Assembly: GCA_018292915.2 (NCBI GenBank)
Contig: JACVVK020000087.1
Span: 963,501-1,027,500, forward strand
DNA: 64,000 nucleotides
Direction: 5' to 3'
DNA from: Batillaria attramentaria
Taxonomy: Eukaryota; Mollusca; Gastropoda; Batillariidae
The position numbers and the translations under genes were made by a program. The notes under the pieces were generated by a model that searched no databases, was not told the origin of the DNA, and was given only the letters and a program-made list of their open reading frames with translations. Position 1 is the first letter of the stretch, and each line of letters opens with the position of its first letter. Shown one piece after another: positions 11,717 to 22,685 of this stretch.

Positions 11717-12624
11717 CAGTTGTGGTCCTTGGGACCACCCAATTGAGCTGTGTCTGGAGCAGATCCCAGAATTGCTCTGTAGGGTTCATGTCAGGAGATA
11801 ACGCTGGCCAAGGCATCACCTGGACGCCCGAGCGCTGCAGGAGGTCCTGGGTAGCCCTGGCAGTGTGGGGGCGCGCGTTGTCGTGCTGGAAAACCCAGTT
11901 CCCGTGGGCCTGAAAAAAAGGGCAGCACGTGAGGGTGCGGAAGCACCTGGTCCATGTACCGCTGCGCTGTGATGCCGTTGCCGCGTCCAGGACCCAGGCC
12001 TTGGAAGATGACGGGTCCCAGCACCTGGTTGTGGCCGATGGCGCCCCACAACATGAGGCTGGGCCCGTCCCAGGCGTTGTTTTCCACGACACAGTTGTCA
12101 GCATAGCGGTCACCTCTTCTTCTCCATACCCGAACACGCCCGTCGGCATGGTCAATGCAGAAACGGCTGTCATCGCTGAAAAGCACGTTCTGCCAGCGAA
12201 CATTGTTCCAGTTGAGGTGGCCTTGCGCCCACTGCAGGCGTGCCTGTCTATGGCGCACGGTGAGGACGGGTCCCCTAGCTGGACGGCAGTTCCTCAGCCC
12301 CCTGGAGCGCAGTCGCCGGCTGGCCGTTTGCCTAGAAATGGGTGCCTGGTGTGTCCCTATAACAGTTCTGGCTGTTTCTGCACCTGTTCTGAAGGGATCT
12401 TGAGCATGGATGCGGAAAATGTGGCGATCTTGCCTTGGCGTGGTCACTCGAGGTCTGCCGCTCCGCTGGGCATCAGCAGTAGCGCCAGTTGTCACGAACC
12501 GATGCTGGAGACGATAAATGGTGGAAATGTGGCATTGGAAAGTCGCAGCCACGGCTTCTGGCGTGTCCCCAGACTGCAGACGTCCAATGGCCCTCTCGCG
12601 TTATGCAGAAGTGAGTCGTGGCAT
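11717..12624 (-). pseudogene. Tc1-like transposase, defective
   Basis: On the minus strand the frame encodes an N-terminal helix-turn-helix region (ERAIGRLQSGDT, STIYRLQHRF, SGRPRVTTPRQDR) and the catalytic domain of a Tc1/mariner transposase. The first Asp lies in NVLFSDDSRFCI and the second in WVFQHDNARPHTA. The third acidic residue is the Glu of DMNPTEQFWDLL, 34 residues after the second Asp, giving the DD34E signature of Tc1. Lesions: a stop codon eight codons after the apparent ATG at 12624, a frameshift at an A-run (around 11911-11917), and loss of the C-terminus where S3-like repeats begin at 11717. I found no reliable pair of terminal inverted repeats. The word CTGGGTGCCAAAAATAACGC at 12851, next to a TA, may be the end of a related element. 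Confidence 0.88.
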
Positions 12625-12869
12625 CGTGACAGCGTCGAATGAGGGACTGATGAAACCTGTATCTTTGTGCCCTTTTTATCCCCTAGTGACAGTGAACACT
12701 ACTCACTGCTCAGCTTTTGTGCTTTGCTTGCACATGCAGCTGAACTGCACACGAAATGTGTCACAGCTAACTCGGGCTTCACGTGGACTGCAAGTGCGCT
12801 GATGCGGTAAAATTCACAGAACGCTTCCCTCAAACATCAGTCTTGATATACTGGGTGCCAAAAATAACG

Positions 12870-13476
12870 CAACTTTTGTTAATACCGGAAAAAAATGAAT
12901 TAAAAGATGGAAGATATTTTTCGCGTTTCTTTTGGACGTCAGTATAGTATGGTACAGAGCTGAGTAAGGGTGAACTGGGGTTTGCGGCACCACATCTCAG
13001 TCCCCAAAATAGCCTCCTTTCACCCCCCTCTCTGTCTTCCAATATTTATAATAATAATAATGGAGTATTGTATAGGCGCTTTACCCATTTTCATGAATCG
13101 GCTCAAAGCGCCGCGATCTGAACCCAACACGCACGCTCACGTGAATCACGCAATTAAGTTCGAATCAAAATTTTGCCGCCCCCGCCCCTAGCCCCACCCC
13201 ACCCCCCTTTTTGTGTGCGCATCAAGGGACACAATCATCCAAAAATAACCGCATACAACAAATCGTATAGTTCCGTGAGAATTGCAGTTTTACAACACAG
13301 GCGTACTAAACGACCCAAAGAACAAGTTACACCCATTCAATAGAGCATGCTCAAGTTAAACTGGGCGAGAAAGCAAAATATGTCATGAAACTTGCGCATC
13401 AAGGGACAGAACTACACCGAACAACGACGGAATCGCGGCTGTTGATACCGCATCGGGTCACAGGCTGTCGCTGAAC
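12870..13476. other. Upstream region of TMEM97 copy 1
   Basis: It contains a minus-strand SINE S2 3' fragment (13041-13160), a C-rich stretch (13180-13208) and two copies of GCGCATCAAGGGA (13218 and 13394). The same word lies at 20508, upstream of TMEM97 copy 2. The second copy here belongs to a block of about 80 bp before the start codon that the two paralogues share, so promoter or 5' UTR sequence was part of the duplicated unit. Confidence 0.5.
13041..13160 (-). mobile_element. SINE family S2, 3' fragment
   Basis: Read on the minus strand it gives the S2 tail: GTGAGCGTGCGTGTTGGGTT, GCGGCGCTTTGAGCCGATTC, GGGTAAAGCGCCTATACAAT, then an ATT-repeat end. Confidence 0.75.
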
Positions 13477-15625
13477 ATGCAGCGCTTTTTGGACGTCGTA
13501 TTTTTCTTGTACTTCCTGACGCATGTGCCAATTGCACTCTTCGTGGATTTCCAGGCGGTTATTCCACAGAAGTATTACCCGGAACAGGTCAGTGAAGTTT
13601 TGTGACAGCGCCTGAAGACAACCGCGGTTGCTATGATTCTTTACACTGTGTGAAGAGTGACAGTAGTCTTATCGTTTGACGTTGAGTAGTGCAAGTCACT
13701 GTCAGAATCACATAAGTGTTAGATGTCGGTCAGATGTTTCCCAGCACTGTCATCGGCTGACACTCTTAGGCGCGTTTCCTTAGTGTCCGGAAAAATATTC
13801 CGTGCGCTCTACTGTGTGACATTTGGAAACGCAAACAGGAGAAGAAGAAAAAATGCGGACAAGGAAGTGATTTTCTTGCGGTTAAAGTACTGCCCTGCTT
13901 TCCCATACACCTAGCTTCCGTTTGACTTGCATCTTGGCCTCGAGTATCAATTTCCCCCATACCCAAGTATATCTGAATTCGTATTTCTCCTCCAAAAATA
14001 GGTTTTCAATAGAGTGGAAGCCAGGATGATCTCTGACATCGTAATGATCTGTTTACATGTAAATGGGTTGCTTTTGCATGGAAGAAAAACACACAAAAGA
14101 ATAAATACTTTGCAAACAAACGAATGGTGTTGGGAGGTTTCTTTTGCATGTGCATTTGTGCGTCCGGACACAAGGAATTGGGGCCTTAGAATGCATGTTT
14201 TTCCAAACAAGCAAGGCAGAAATATGTGAAAAAAGATTAACTAAAAGGAGAGTAAAATGTTGAAGTATATGTGTAGGGAAAGGTGTTTTTCATGCACCGT
14301 GAATGGAAAATCAGAAAGTCACTGCTTTGTACGTTGCAGGTGAGAGTCGGTGACACTGTCAATCTCTCTTCACCTCTGTGTTTCCAGTCTCTAGACTCTT
14401 TTTCCAGATTTTCTGCGTCCTCCAAAACTATTTCATGTTGTCAAATCAGTAAGTGCACTTCAGGGAACAATCATTTATCAGTATCAGTAACTGTCGCTTG
14501 GTGTCAAACCAGTAAGGGGCAATTATTTGTCAGACTGACTGTCTCATGTAATTAATTTTTATTCCGTTGTTTCATTGTCGTAGCTGGTGAATCTGAAAAA
14601 CTGGTACTGCCGTGAGTTCCGAGATCCAATGATGGTTGACCCACCGCCCTGGTTCTCATCCCTTATCCTGTGTGAGATGTTCGGCCAGCTTCCTTTCTTC
14701 TTCGTGGGCATCTACGCGTATTTCAAAGGTACACGCATGTCAATGAAATCCTCATTCACATGGAGTATATTATTGCATTTGTGTGTGCACTCACAAACTC
14801 ATTTGTTCCCAAACAAATGTTTTTGTTTTTTGTTTGTGAAGCCTAGAAATGTCAGATGATTCATCTTGTAACCTTCATAGTACGTCCCTTAAAAACTTGC
14901 ACAATGTTCATTGTGGGCGGAAACTTACCCATGCTTTCAAAACAGAAAACCACCAATGCTTTTAAAGAAGAAACTAAACTGAATTATATAAAGTTGCTTA
15001 TATGTACACTAATATGATGGTCTGTATCAGCTGGTTGCATACACAGATGTGATACAAGTCACATCATTTTGTCAGGTAAAGTGCTTTCACTTTTAGCCAG
15101 GACTGACCTCATCATCATAGCAGCTCACTAATTCAATAATATGCGCATTTTCTGTTTGTGGTTTTGCACCCTCTTTAAACGCGTGGGTGGTTTTGTAGCC
15201 TGACATACATTGAGCAAAAGTTTGTTCTTTAGAAGCATGGGTGGTTTTGCACCCTTGAAACACAGGGATGGTTATACATTATTTGTTATTTATTCACTTG
15301 TTTGTTTACAATCAAAATATCACGTTTTTGTGAGCACGTCCCTAATACTCTTATTGACAAAGTCGTGAAGTTTCATGGATCCAGCTAGAAATCCAGATGG
15401 AAAACTGGCTGAGCTGCGGATGTTTGAATGAAATCATGGTGTGCAAAACCACCCACAATGTGTGGTCAATGTTAATTATAACTTGAGATGATATAATTGA
15501 CATGTAACTTTTTTTTTTTTTTTTTTTTTGCAGGGGCAGCTAAGGCAAAGTGGATCAGAATCCCAGCCATCATTTACTCATCTCATGTTGCAACGACTCT
15601 CATCATCACTTTTTATCATACGCTC

Positions 15626-15634
15626 ACTTACGAC
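15626..15634 (+). repeat. RTE target-site duplication, left copy
   Basis: ACTTACGAC, identical to 18927-18935. In the uninterrupted paralogue (22524-22532) the same sequence occurs once, in TMEM97 exon 3. Confidence 0.92.
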
Positions 15635-18600
15635 ATCCCTACATGGTCCAACCCTTGTCGTGGGGTAGTGGCTTGTGTACCTCAATGACCCAGAGAGCTT
15701 CGCCAGCGGGAGCACGTGCTCCTGGCAGGGTCACCCAAGCTGGACAGGTCGAAGGGTAGAGGTCAGACGAATGTGGACCACCTCTCCAAGAGGCTAAACG
15801 GGTTTGCGTAGGGTTAACAGCCCTACCTGTAAAAAACATAAAAGTTACAGAAGCATCGACAGCAACAAACCAAAACATTCACCTGGGCGAGGAAGGGTCT
15901 CCATCCCGGAGACCTATGACGCATTGCAGTGAAAGCCGAAAGGAAGCTGCAAGGCCGACCCCCCTTCTAACACCCAGGACGACGACGAGAGTAGCCACAT
16001 GGAACATCAGGACAATGTATGAAGTAGGAAGGACCATACAAGTAGCAAGAGAGATGAAGAACTACAGGATAGGAGTACTGGGACTGAGTGAGACAAGGTG
16101 GCTACAGACAGGACAGCTGAGATTTTCATCGGGAGAGCAATTGCTGTACTCGGGACACACAGAGGATGGAGCCCCCCACACTGAGGGCGTGGCCCTGATG
16201 CTGGCACCGGAGGCACAGCGGGCACTCATCGGCTGGGAACCTGTCAACTCCCGCATCATCACAGCCAAATTCATCACCAAGAAGAAAGACATCAAGCTAA
16301 ACATCATCCAGTGCTACGCTCCCACCAATGATGCGGAAGAGGAGAAAAAAGATGATTTCTACCAACAACTGCAGACAGTGATAGATAGAGGAGGAGCCAA
16401 GGACATGACCATACTGATGGGAGACTTCAACGCCAAGATTGGATCAGACAACACAGGCTATGAGAACACCATGGGAACACACGGACTGGGACAGATGAAC
16501 GAAAATGGCGAGCGCTTTGCAGACTTTTGTGCCCTGAACCAGCTAGTGATAGGAGGCAGCATCTTCCCACACAAGCGCATCCACAAGGCCACATGGAGAT
16601 CGCCGGACCATGTCACGGAGAACCAGATTGATCACATCTGCATCAGCCGGAAGTTCAGGAGATCGTGGCGAGATGTGCGCGTGATGAGGGGTGCCGATGT
16701 ATCATCAGACCACCACCTTCTTGCAACAACATTGAGACTTCGGCTTAAGAGACACACCAACGCCAACAACACACGGACCAGGTACAACGTTGGCCTACTC
16801 AGGAACACAGAGACACAAGCAGCATTCCGGATCAGCCTTTCCAACAGGTTCCAGCCACTGCAAGACCTGATAGAAGACAGTGGAATGGATATCGAGACAC
16901 AGTGGGAACACAGCAAGAAACTCTGGCATGACACATGCGAAGAGGTCCTTGGCAAGAGAAAGACCCAACACAAGGAATGGATCTCTGCTGATACCATCCA
17001 GAAGCTGGAAGTTAGGAAAAAGAAGAAAACTGCACTGAACACGAGCCGAACAAGAAGAGCTAAGGCAAAGGCACAGGAAGAATACACAGCAGCTGACAGA
17101 GAAGTGAAGAGGAGCACCAGAAAGGACAAGAGGGACTACATCGACAACCTGGCCAATCAAGCAGAGGAAGCAGCCGGACAAGGGAACCTAAAAGACCTGT
17201 ACCAGGTGACCAAGAAGCTCGCGGGCAAATTTCGGCAGACAGACAAACCAGTGAAGGACAAGAACGGGCACCCACTGACAACAACTGAGGAACAGCTGAA
17301 GCGATGGGCAGAACACTTCAGGGAACTGTTAAATCGCCCCATCCCTGAAACACCTCCAGACATCCCGCCAGCTGAGACAGAACTACCCATCAACTGCGAC
17401 AAGCCCTCTAAGGCGGAGATCAGGAAAGCCATCATGACACTGAGAAATGGGAAAGCTGCAGGGCCGGACGAGATACCAGCAGAAGCCATCAAAGCAGACA
17501 CAGAGACAGCCGTCAACATGCTGCACAGCCTATTCAGCAAGATCTGGGAGAAGGAAGAGGTGCCAGCCCAGTGGAAAGAAGGGATCGTCATCAAGCTGCC
17601 AAAGAAAGGGGACCTCAGGGACTGCAGCAACTACCGAGGGATCATGCTCCTGTCAGTGCCAGGCAAGGTTCTCAACAGAATTCTACTGGAGAGGATGAGG
17701 GAGGCAGTTGACCCTATGCTCCGAGACCAGCAGGCGGGCTTTCGCAGGAACAGGTCCTGCGCTGACCAGATCGCCAGCCTACGCATCATTGTTGAGCAGT
17801 CACTGGAGTGGAACTCCCCCCTCTACATCAACTTCATAGACTATGAGAAGGCCTTCGACAGTGTAGACAGAGAGGCGCTGTGGAAGCTGCTAAGGCACTA
17901 TGGAGTTCCCGGGAAGATCATCTCCCTGATCCAGTGCACCTACAAAGACATGAGCTGCAGGATTGCCCATGCCGGCCAGTTGTCAGAAAGCTTCGAGGTG
18001 AAGACCGGAGTCCGCCAGGGATGCCTGTTGTCCCCATTCCTCTTCCTCCTGGTCATCGACTGGATCATGAAGACCACCACAACAGGCAGGAAAAACGGGA
18101 TACAGTGGACACTCTGGACGCAGCTGGATGACCTCGACTTCGCGGACGACCTGGCGCTCCTGTCTCACAGCCACAGCCAGATGCAGGACAAGACTACATG
18201 CCTGGAAGCCACATCAGCCGGAACAGGGCTCAAGATCAACAGGAGGAAAACCGAGCTGATGAAGATCAACACCACTGCCAACACACCAGTCACAGTCGGT
18301 GGAGAGCCCATCAGGGAGGTAGAGTCCTTTGTCTACCTGGGGAGTGTGGTTGATGGACAGGGAGGCACAGACCGAGACGTCACAGCCAGAATCGGCAAGG
18401 CAAGAGCAGCAATGGTCATGCTGAAGAACATCTGGGCATCCAAAGTTGTCAGCATAAGAACCAAACTTCGCATCTTCAACTCCAACGTGAAGTCAGTTCT
18501 GCTCTACGGATGCGAAACATGGAGGACAACAAAGACAATGCAGCAGAAGATCCAGACATTTCTCAACACCTGTCTGAGGCGCATCTTCAACATCCGATGG

Positions 18601-18926
18601 CCAGAGAAGATCCGGAACGAAGAGCTGTGGGAGCGAGCAGGGCAGGAACCAGCGACCAAGCAGATCCTGCGGAGGAAGTGGGGCTGGATTGGACACACCC
18701 TCAGGAAGCCAGCATCCAGCACCACACGTCAAGCCCTGACATGGAACCCACAGGGGAAAAGGAAGAGAGGCCGGCCTCGCAACAGCTGGAGGCGGGACAC
18801 TGAGGCAGAGTTATATAAGCAGGGGACCAACTGGACTGGAGTGGCAAGAATAGCCCAGAACAGAGTGCGATGGCGAAGGGTTGTCGATGGCCTATGCTCC
18901 ACGTGGAGCCAGGGGCCTAAGTAAGT
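15635..18926 (+). mobile_element. Full-length RTE-type LINE retrotransposon
   Basis: A 3292-bp insertion. ACTTACGAC stands immediately before it (15626-15634) and after it (18927-18935), a perfect 9-bp target-site duplication. It has a 5' leader of about 280 bp, one long ORF, almost no 3' untranslated region and a TAAGTAAGT-type 3' end. A single-ORF layout of about 3.3 kb with a short simple 3' end is the standard form of the RTE clade (BovB, SR2). The element lies on the same strand as the host gene. Confidence 0.93.
15916..18924 (+). CDS. RTE endonuclease/reverse transcriptase, intact
   Basis: A 1002-aa protein with no stop or frameshift. The N-terminal apurinic-type endonuclease spans about residues 24-275: TWNIRTM (N30), LSETRW (E59), CYAPTN (134-138), GDFNAKIG (D170, N172), QIDHI (D239) and SSDHHL (D265, H266). 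The reverse transcriptase spans about 480-820: GKAAGPDEIPAE, SNYRGIMLLS, QQAGFRRNRSC, YINFIDYEKAFDSV (catalytic D642), GVRQGCLLSPFLF and the FADD box (742-745, catalytic D744 and D745), then FVYLGSVV. The C-terminal region (about 870-1002) has the KWGWIGHTLRK and RKRGRPRNSW words common in RTE proteins. All catalytic positions I can check are present. It would nick genomic DNA and reverse-transcribe its own RNA. The start codon follows the non-coding leader; no second ORF is present. Confidence 0.95.
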   Translation: MTHCSESRKEAARPTPLLTPRTTTRVATWNIRTMYEVGRTIQVAREMKNYRIGVLGLSETRWLQTGQLRFSSGEQLLYSGHTEDGAPHTEGVALMLAPEAQRALIGWEPVNSRIITAKFITKKKDIKLNIIQCYAPTNDAEEEKKDDFYQQLQTVIDRGGAKDMTILMGDFNAKIGSDNTGYENTMGTHGLGQMNENGERFADFCALNQLVIGGSIFPHKRIHKATWRSPDHVTENQIDHICISRKFRRSWRDVRVMRGADVSSDHHLLATTLRLRLKRHTNANNTRTRYNVGLLRNTETQAAFRISLSNRFQPLQDLIEDSGMDIETQWEHSKKLWHDTCEEVLGKRKTQHKEWISADTIQKLEVRKKKKTALNTSRTRRAKAKAQEEYTAADREVKRSTRKDKRDYIDNLANQAEEAAGQGNLKDLYQVTKKLAGKFRQTDKPVKDKNGHPLTTTEEQLKRWAEHFRELLNRPIPETPPDIPPAETELPINCDKPSKAEIRKAIMTLRNGKAAGPDEIPAEAIKADTETAVNMLHSLFSKIWEKEEVPAQWKEGIVIKLPKKGDLRDCSNYRGIMLLSVPGKVLNRILLERMREAVDPMLRDQQAGFRRNRSCADQIASLRIIVEQSLEWNSPLYINFIDYEKAFDSVDREALWKLLRHYGVPGKIISLIQCTYKDMSCRIAHAGQLSESFEVKTGVRQGCLLSPFLFLLVIDWIMKTTTTGRKNGIQWTLWTQLDDLDFADDLALLSHSHSQMQDKTTCLEATSAGTGLKINRRKTELMKINTTANTPVTVGGEPIREVESFVYLGSVVDGQGGTDRDVTARIGKARAAMVMLKNIWASKVVSIRTKLRIFNSNVKSVLLYGCETWRTTKTMQQKIQTFLNTCLRRIFNIRWPEKIRNEELWERAGQEPATKQILRRKWGWIGHTLRKPASSTTRQALTWNPQGKRKRGRPRNSWRRDTEAELYKQGTNWTGVARIAQNRVRWRRVVDGLCSTWSQGPK

Positions 18927-18935
18927 ACTTACGAC
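18927..18935 (+). repeat. RTE target-site duplication, right copy
   Basis: ACTTACGAC, identical to the left copy. Coding of the TMEM97 last exon resumes directly after it. Confidence 0.92.
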
Positions 18936-19206
18936 TTCAGTGCCTCCCCCTACCCTGCTCCCAGAAATCTCTCAGAGCGTTTAACACTTTTGAGTGTTTA
19001 CTCCCCATACCTTGTTGTTCCTCTGTTGATTTTGCTTGATGCATGCTTCAGTTCTGCATACAGAGAACAGGGAAAAGCGAAGCAAGGTTAAAAGGGAAGG
19101 AGGTGAGGGAGAGACACTGATGGCAGTTTTTAAGATTTTGGTGTGTATAATGGCTGCCAAATAAGCATGTATGTAAATGGTTAGCAGGCCGTTAGCTATC
19201 CTGCCT

Positions 19207-19752
19207 CTGTGATGCAAGCTGCCATCTTTACTATTGTTCATAAGCTGCCATCTTTACCATAGGTCATAGATTTTCACATTGCCATTTTTGGCATAGTTCA
19301 TAGATTTTTCCATGCTACCATATTCAGCATAGTATAGATTTTCAAGCAGCCATTTGAACCATAGTTCACAGATTTTCAAACTGCTAACTTTACCATTTCA
19401 TTTATTTTTCAAGCTGCCATATTTACCATAGTGCATAGATTTTCAGGCTGCCATCTTTACTATAGTGCATAGATTTTAAAGCTGCCACCTTCACCATAGT
19501 TCATAGATTTTCAGGCTGCCATCTTTACCATAGTTCATAGATTTTCAAGCTGCCATCTTTACCTTAGTCCATAGATTTTCAAACTGCCAACTTTACCATT
19601 TCATTGATTTTTCAAGCTGCCATGTTTACCATAGTGCATAGATTTTCAGGCTGCCATCTTTACCGGCTGTAGTGCATAGATTTTAAAGCTGCCATCTTCA
19701 CCGTAGTTCTAGATTTACAAGCTGCCGTCTTTACCATATAGTTCATAGATCA
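19207..19752 (+). repeat. Degenerate ~36-bp minisatellite
   Basis: About 15 imperfect repeats built around CATAGATTTTCAAGCTGCCA and TCTTTACCATAGT. It lies in the 3' region of TMEM97 copy 1 and I do not see it in copy 2. Confidence 0.85.
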
Positions 19753-20276
19753 CGATTGTCGATATTTTAACCTTGGCATACAATGTCGTGTGTTGCAGGT
19801 ATGCTGCGTAATCAGTGCGTACAATGTTGCTAGCAATACTGTACATCATATACAGTATCATAGAACTCAGTGATGGTGGCCATTTTCAGCAGTATTAAAT
19901 GGGATATTTTCATGCCTACTTTGCCAACTTACGTTTTGGAACAGCCGGTTTTGCTTGTGAGTGTGCCTGTATTTTCGAAATACTCTTTTTTTGTTTTTAC
20001 TCTATATACATGTATTGCACTGTTCCTGTACTGAAGTTGTAATTATTCATGCCAAATTTGGGGGGATGGGGGTGGGGGTATGAGATGTCTGCATGAACCT
20101 ATTTTATTTTATAAGAAAACTGGAAAAAAAAGAACAAATTCATTGAATGGTTTTATTATATCTATTGCACTGTTCCTCTATCTACTTGTAATTTTTGTGT
20201 GCCATATTTGGAAAGGGGGGGGGGGGATAAGGTGTCTGCATAAACTTATTTTATAAGAAACGCAAAAAAAAGAATG

Positions 20277-20282
20277 AATAAA
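20277..20282 (+). terminator. Candidate poly(A) signal, TMEM97 copy 1
   Basis: AATAAA followed within about 40 bases by a GT-rich tract. The corresponding place in copy 2 also has AATAAA (27265-27270). Confidence 0.5.
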
Positions 20283-20320
20283 TTGAAATTCACATCAGTC
20301 CTGAAACTATTTTGCTGTGT

Positions 20321-20343
20321 GTGTGTCAGTGTGTGTGTGTGCA

Positions 20344-20379
<36 letters not shown>
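20321..20379. repeat. (GT)n microsatellite
   Basis: GT dinucleotides with CAGT/GAGT interruptions. Confidence 0.95.
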
Positions 20380-20381
<2 letters not shown>

Positions 20382-20626
20382 TAAATTTAAAATCAGGAGT
20401 TTTGTATACCTCTTGAAGGAAATCATCTTTGACAGCCTGAACGCAAATATGAGACATAATTGATATGACCTGACCCCCCCCCACCCCACTCATACATACC
20501 CAATCTTGCGCATCAAGGGAGATAACTAAGCAAAACAAAGACGGAATCGCATGAGAATTGTCAGCCATGAGACCGCATCGGGTCACAAGGGAAGTGCACA
20601 TGTCGGGGGACGGATAGGCTGTCAAC

Positions 20627-21242
20627 ATGCAACGCTTTTTGGACGTCGTATTTTTCTTGTACTACCTGACGCATGTGCCGATTGCGCTGTTTGTGGATTC
20701 CCAGGCGGTTTTCCCGCAGAAGTATTACCCAGAACAGGTAACGTTTTGTAATGTTAACGATGACAACCGCGGCTTCTGCTCGTGACAGTAGTAGGCCAGA
20801 GACTGACAGGAAAACTAAAAGTAGGGCCAGTCGTCTAGATGTTGAGCCGGGCAAGTGACTGTCAATTCAGATACATGTTAGATGTCAGTCAGAATGTTTC
20901 CCAGCACTGTGCTTATCAGACACCCTTTGAATGCGTGCCCTTCTAGACAAACGGTGGAATGCGGAGGTGGGGCGGGGGCGAAGGGGGGAAGGGGGGGGGG
21001 GCAGGTAGCTAAAGGCACAAATACCTGTACGAGTGTTAGCAACTTAGGTCATTCTTTATCATGCACCCTGAATGGAAAAGCACTCTTTCTTTCTTGCTCG
21101 CTTTATAATTGCTCTCTCGCCCTCTCTCTCTTTCTTTCTTGCTTTATATTTGCTCTCTCTCTCTCTTTCTTTTAAAGTCTTGCTCGCTTTATAATTGCTC
21201 TCTCTCTCTCTCTTCTTTCTTGCTCGCTTTATACATGTAATT

Positions 21243-21277
<35 letters not shown>

Positions 21278-22685
21278 GTGTTTCCACTCTAGGCTTCCTC
21301 TTTTTCCTGCTGCCTTAAAAAATAGTTCATACAGATTGTCAAACCAGTAAGGGGCATTCATTTTGTCATGTTACTAATTCTTATTCTGTTGTTTCATTGT
21401 CATAGCTGGTGAATCTGAAAAACTGGTACTGCCGTGAGTTCCGAGATCCAATGATGGTTGACCCACCACCCTGGTTCTGTTCCTTTTGCCTGTGTGAGGT
21501 GTTCATCCAGTTTCCCTTCTTCTTTGTGGGCATTTACGCGTATTTCAAAGGTATACATGCATGTCCTCATTCATGCATCCAGCAAACATCAGTATATTGC
21601 ATTGAAACCTCTAGCTATTTACCTAAAGACAGACTGTTAGGAGCATTCAGGTGCACTCACAACCTCACCTGTGCCCCCCCTCCCCCCCCCCCAAAAAAAA
21701 AAAAAAAAAAAAAAAAGAAAGAAAGAAAAAAAAGGTTTTCTCTGAAGCCTAGAAATGTCAGATGGTAGACCATAAAGACTAATTTTAAGATTTTCAAGCA
21801 CACAGACCATTCTGAGCTGCTTTGTTGCTGTCTAGCATCACACCACTAAAACACATGCAATTTTTTTTTTCACTGACAGTAGTCTCTTTATTGTCACAGA
21901 TTGTGGCAGACTAGTCTCTTCTTTCTTTTTTTTTTCAAAGCTCTAAGGACTTAAAAAAAACAGACATACATACTTACATACACACATGTACCTACAGACA
22001 TACAGACATAAACATATTTGCTTACATGCATACCGCATGCTGGAACATGATACAACTGCAATTCACATCGTTATCAACAGGCATACATACAGGATTATGT
22101 TTTCATGCATGTTATCACACATATAGTTATATATTGGACAGAATGTTAGCGGGCTTGTCCTTGAATTTGCATAGGTCTAGATTCTAAAAGACGTGCGATC
22201 TTGTAGGGAAGCCATACCGACAGCTGAGTGTTTCTCGCTTGCATGGCCATCGAACGTCAGTGTTTTACATTTTGAGCTCTACTAATTGCTGAGATAGACA
22301 TATCGAGCACACAGGCACAGTCGTAAGTGCAACTGTTCACAAACAGAAGTCTCCATATATAAAACCTAGTCAAATGTCAGATGTTGCATCTTTAACTTGA
22401 TATGAAACAGTTGTCTTTTTTCTTGCAGGGGCTGCTAAGGCAAAGTGGATCAGAATCCCGGTCATCATTTACTCGACCCATGTGGCTACGACTCTCATCA
22501 CCATTTTTTATCATACGCTCACTTACGACTTCAGTGCCTCCCCCTACCCTGCTCCCAGAAATCTGTCGGAGCGTTTGACTCTTCTGGGTTTTTATGCTCC
22601 CTACCTCATTATTCCTCTTTTGAATTTGCTTGATGCCTGCTTCAGTTCTGCGTACAGAGAGCAGGGAAAAGTGAAGCGAGGTTAA
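20627..22685 (+). CDS. TMEM97: TMEM97 (sigma-2 receptor) copy 2, intact
   Basis: Three exons: 20627-20737, 21406-21550 and 22429-22685, all GT-AG, encoding 170 aa (human 176). The family is an ER-resident EXPERA-domain protein, the sigma-2 receptor, linked to cholesterol handling and NPC1 turnover. Helix 1 holds YYLTHVPIALFVD. D24, D51 (FRDPMM) and E68 (LCEVF) line up with human Asp29, Asp56 and Glu73, each with an offset of five, so the ligand pocket looks kept. Later segments are FFFVGIYAYFKG, KWIRIPVIIYSTH, the loop PRNLSERLTL, and helix 4 YAPYLIIPLLN. The C-terminus is basic (GKVKRG), like the family's ER-retrieval tails. It is a tandem paralogue of the interrupted copy at 13.5-19.1 kb, with similar exons and partly similar introns. 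One difference: VDSQAVFP here, VDFQAVIP in copy 1. Confidence 0.95.
20940..21405. other. Intron 1 low-complexity stretch
   Basis: It holds a G-rich run (20963-21003) and a (CT)n/CTTT tract (about 21085-21275). Nothing else is visible before the exon 2 acceptor. Confidence 0.6.
21098..21274 (+). repeat. (CT)n-rich tract
   Basis: Runs of CTCTCTCT broken by recurring TTGCTCGCTTTATAATTG-like units, so it is a short higher-order repeat rather than a pure dinucleotide array. Confidence 0.85.
21551..22428. other. Intron 2 of TMEM97 copy 2
   Basis: It contains a C-run to A-run junction (21676-21732), a fragment of the dispersed repeat R6 on the minus strand (about 21795-21862) and a run of ACATACA-like words (21960-22010). 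No coding sequence seen. Confidence 0.5.

Larger units (their letters stand above)
13477..19091 (+). pseudogene. TMEM97 copy 1, last exon interrupted by RTE
   Basis: Exons: 13477-13587, 14584-14728, and a last exon in two pieces (15534-15634 and 18936-19091). The encoded EXPERA-family protein has four predicted membrane helices. It keeps the residues that correspond to human TMEM97 Asp29, Asp56 and Glu73 (VDFQAV, FRDPMM, LCEMF). The last exon is cut after ...TLTYD by a 3292-bp RTE element. Without the insert the two pieces rejoin in phase and total 257 nt, exactly the length of the same exon in copy 2, with no other lesion. As it stands, translation runs into the insert and stops after a few codons, so the fourth helix and the lysine-rich ER-retrieval-type tail are lost. 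I call it a pseudogene in this haplotype only; the break looks very young. Human TMEM97 is 176 aa, and this copy was 170 aa before insertion. Confidence 0.92.
19092..20330. other. 3' UTR and flank of TMEM97 copy 1
   Basis: It contains a degenerate minisatellite (19207-19752), a fragment of a dispersed repeat (19918-19990), G-runs, and a sequence ending in AATAAA (20277-20282). That end is followed by words also found at the end of the copy 2 3' UTR (near 27265), which marks the end of the duplicated unit. Confidence 0.55.

Noticed and set aside
12851..12880. Right terminal inverted repeat of the Tc1 remnant
   Set aside because: The word reads like a Tc1 end, but its orientation points away from the transposase and no left partner was found near 11.7 kb.
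16632..17630. Frames antisense to the RTE protein
   Set aside because: They are complement shadows of the intact RTE coding sequence, with low-information Leu/Ser/Cys composition.
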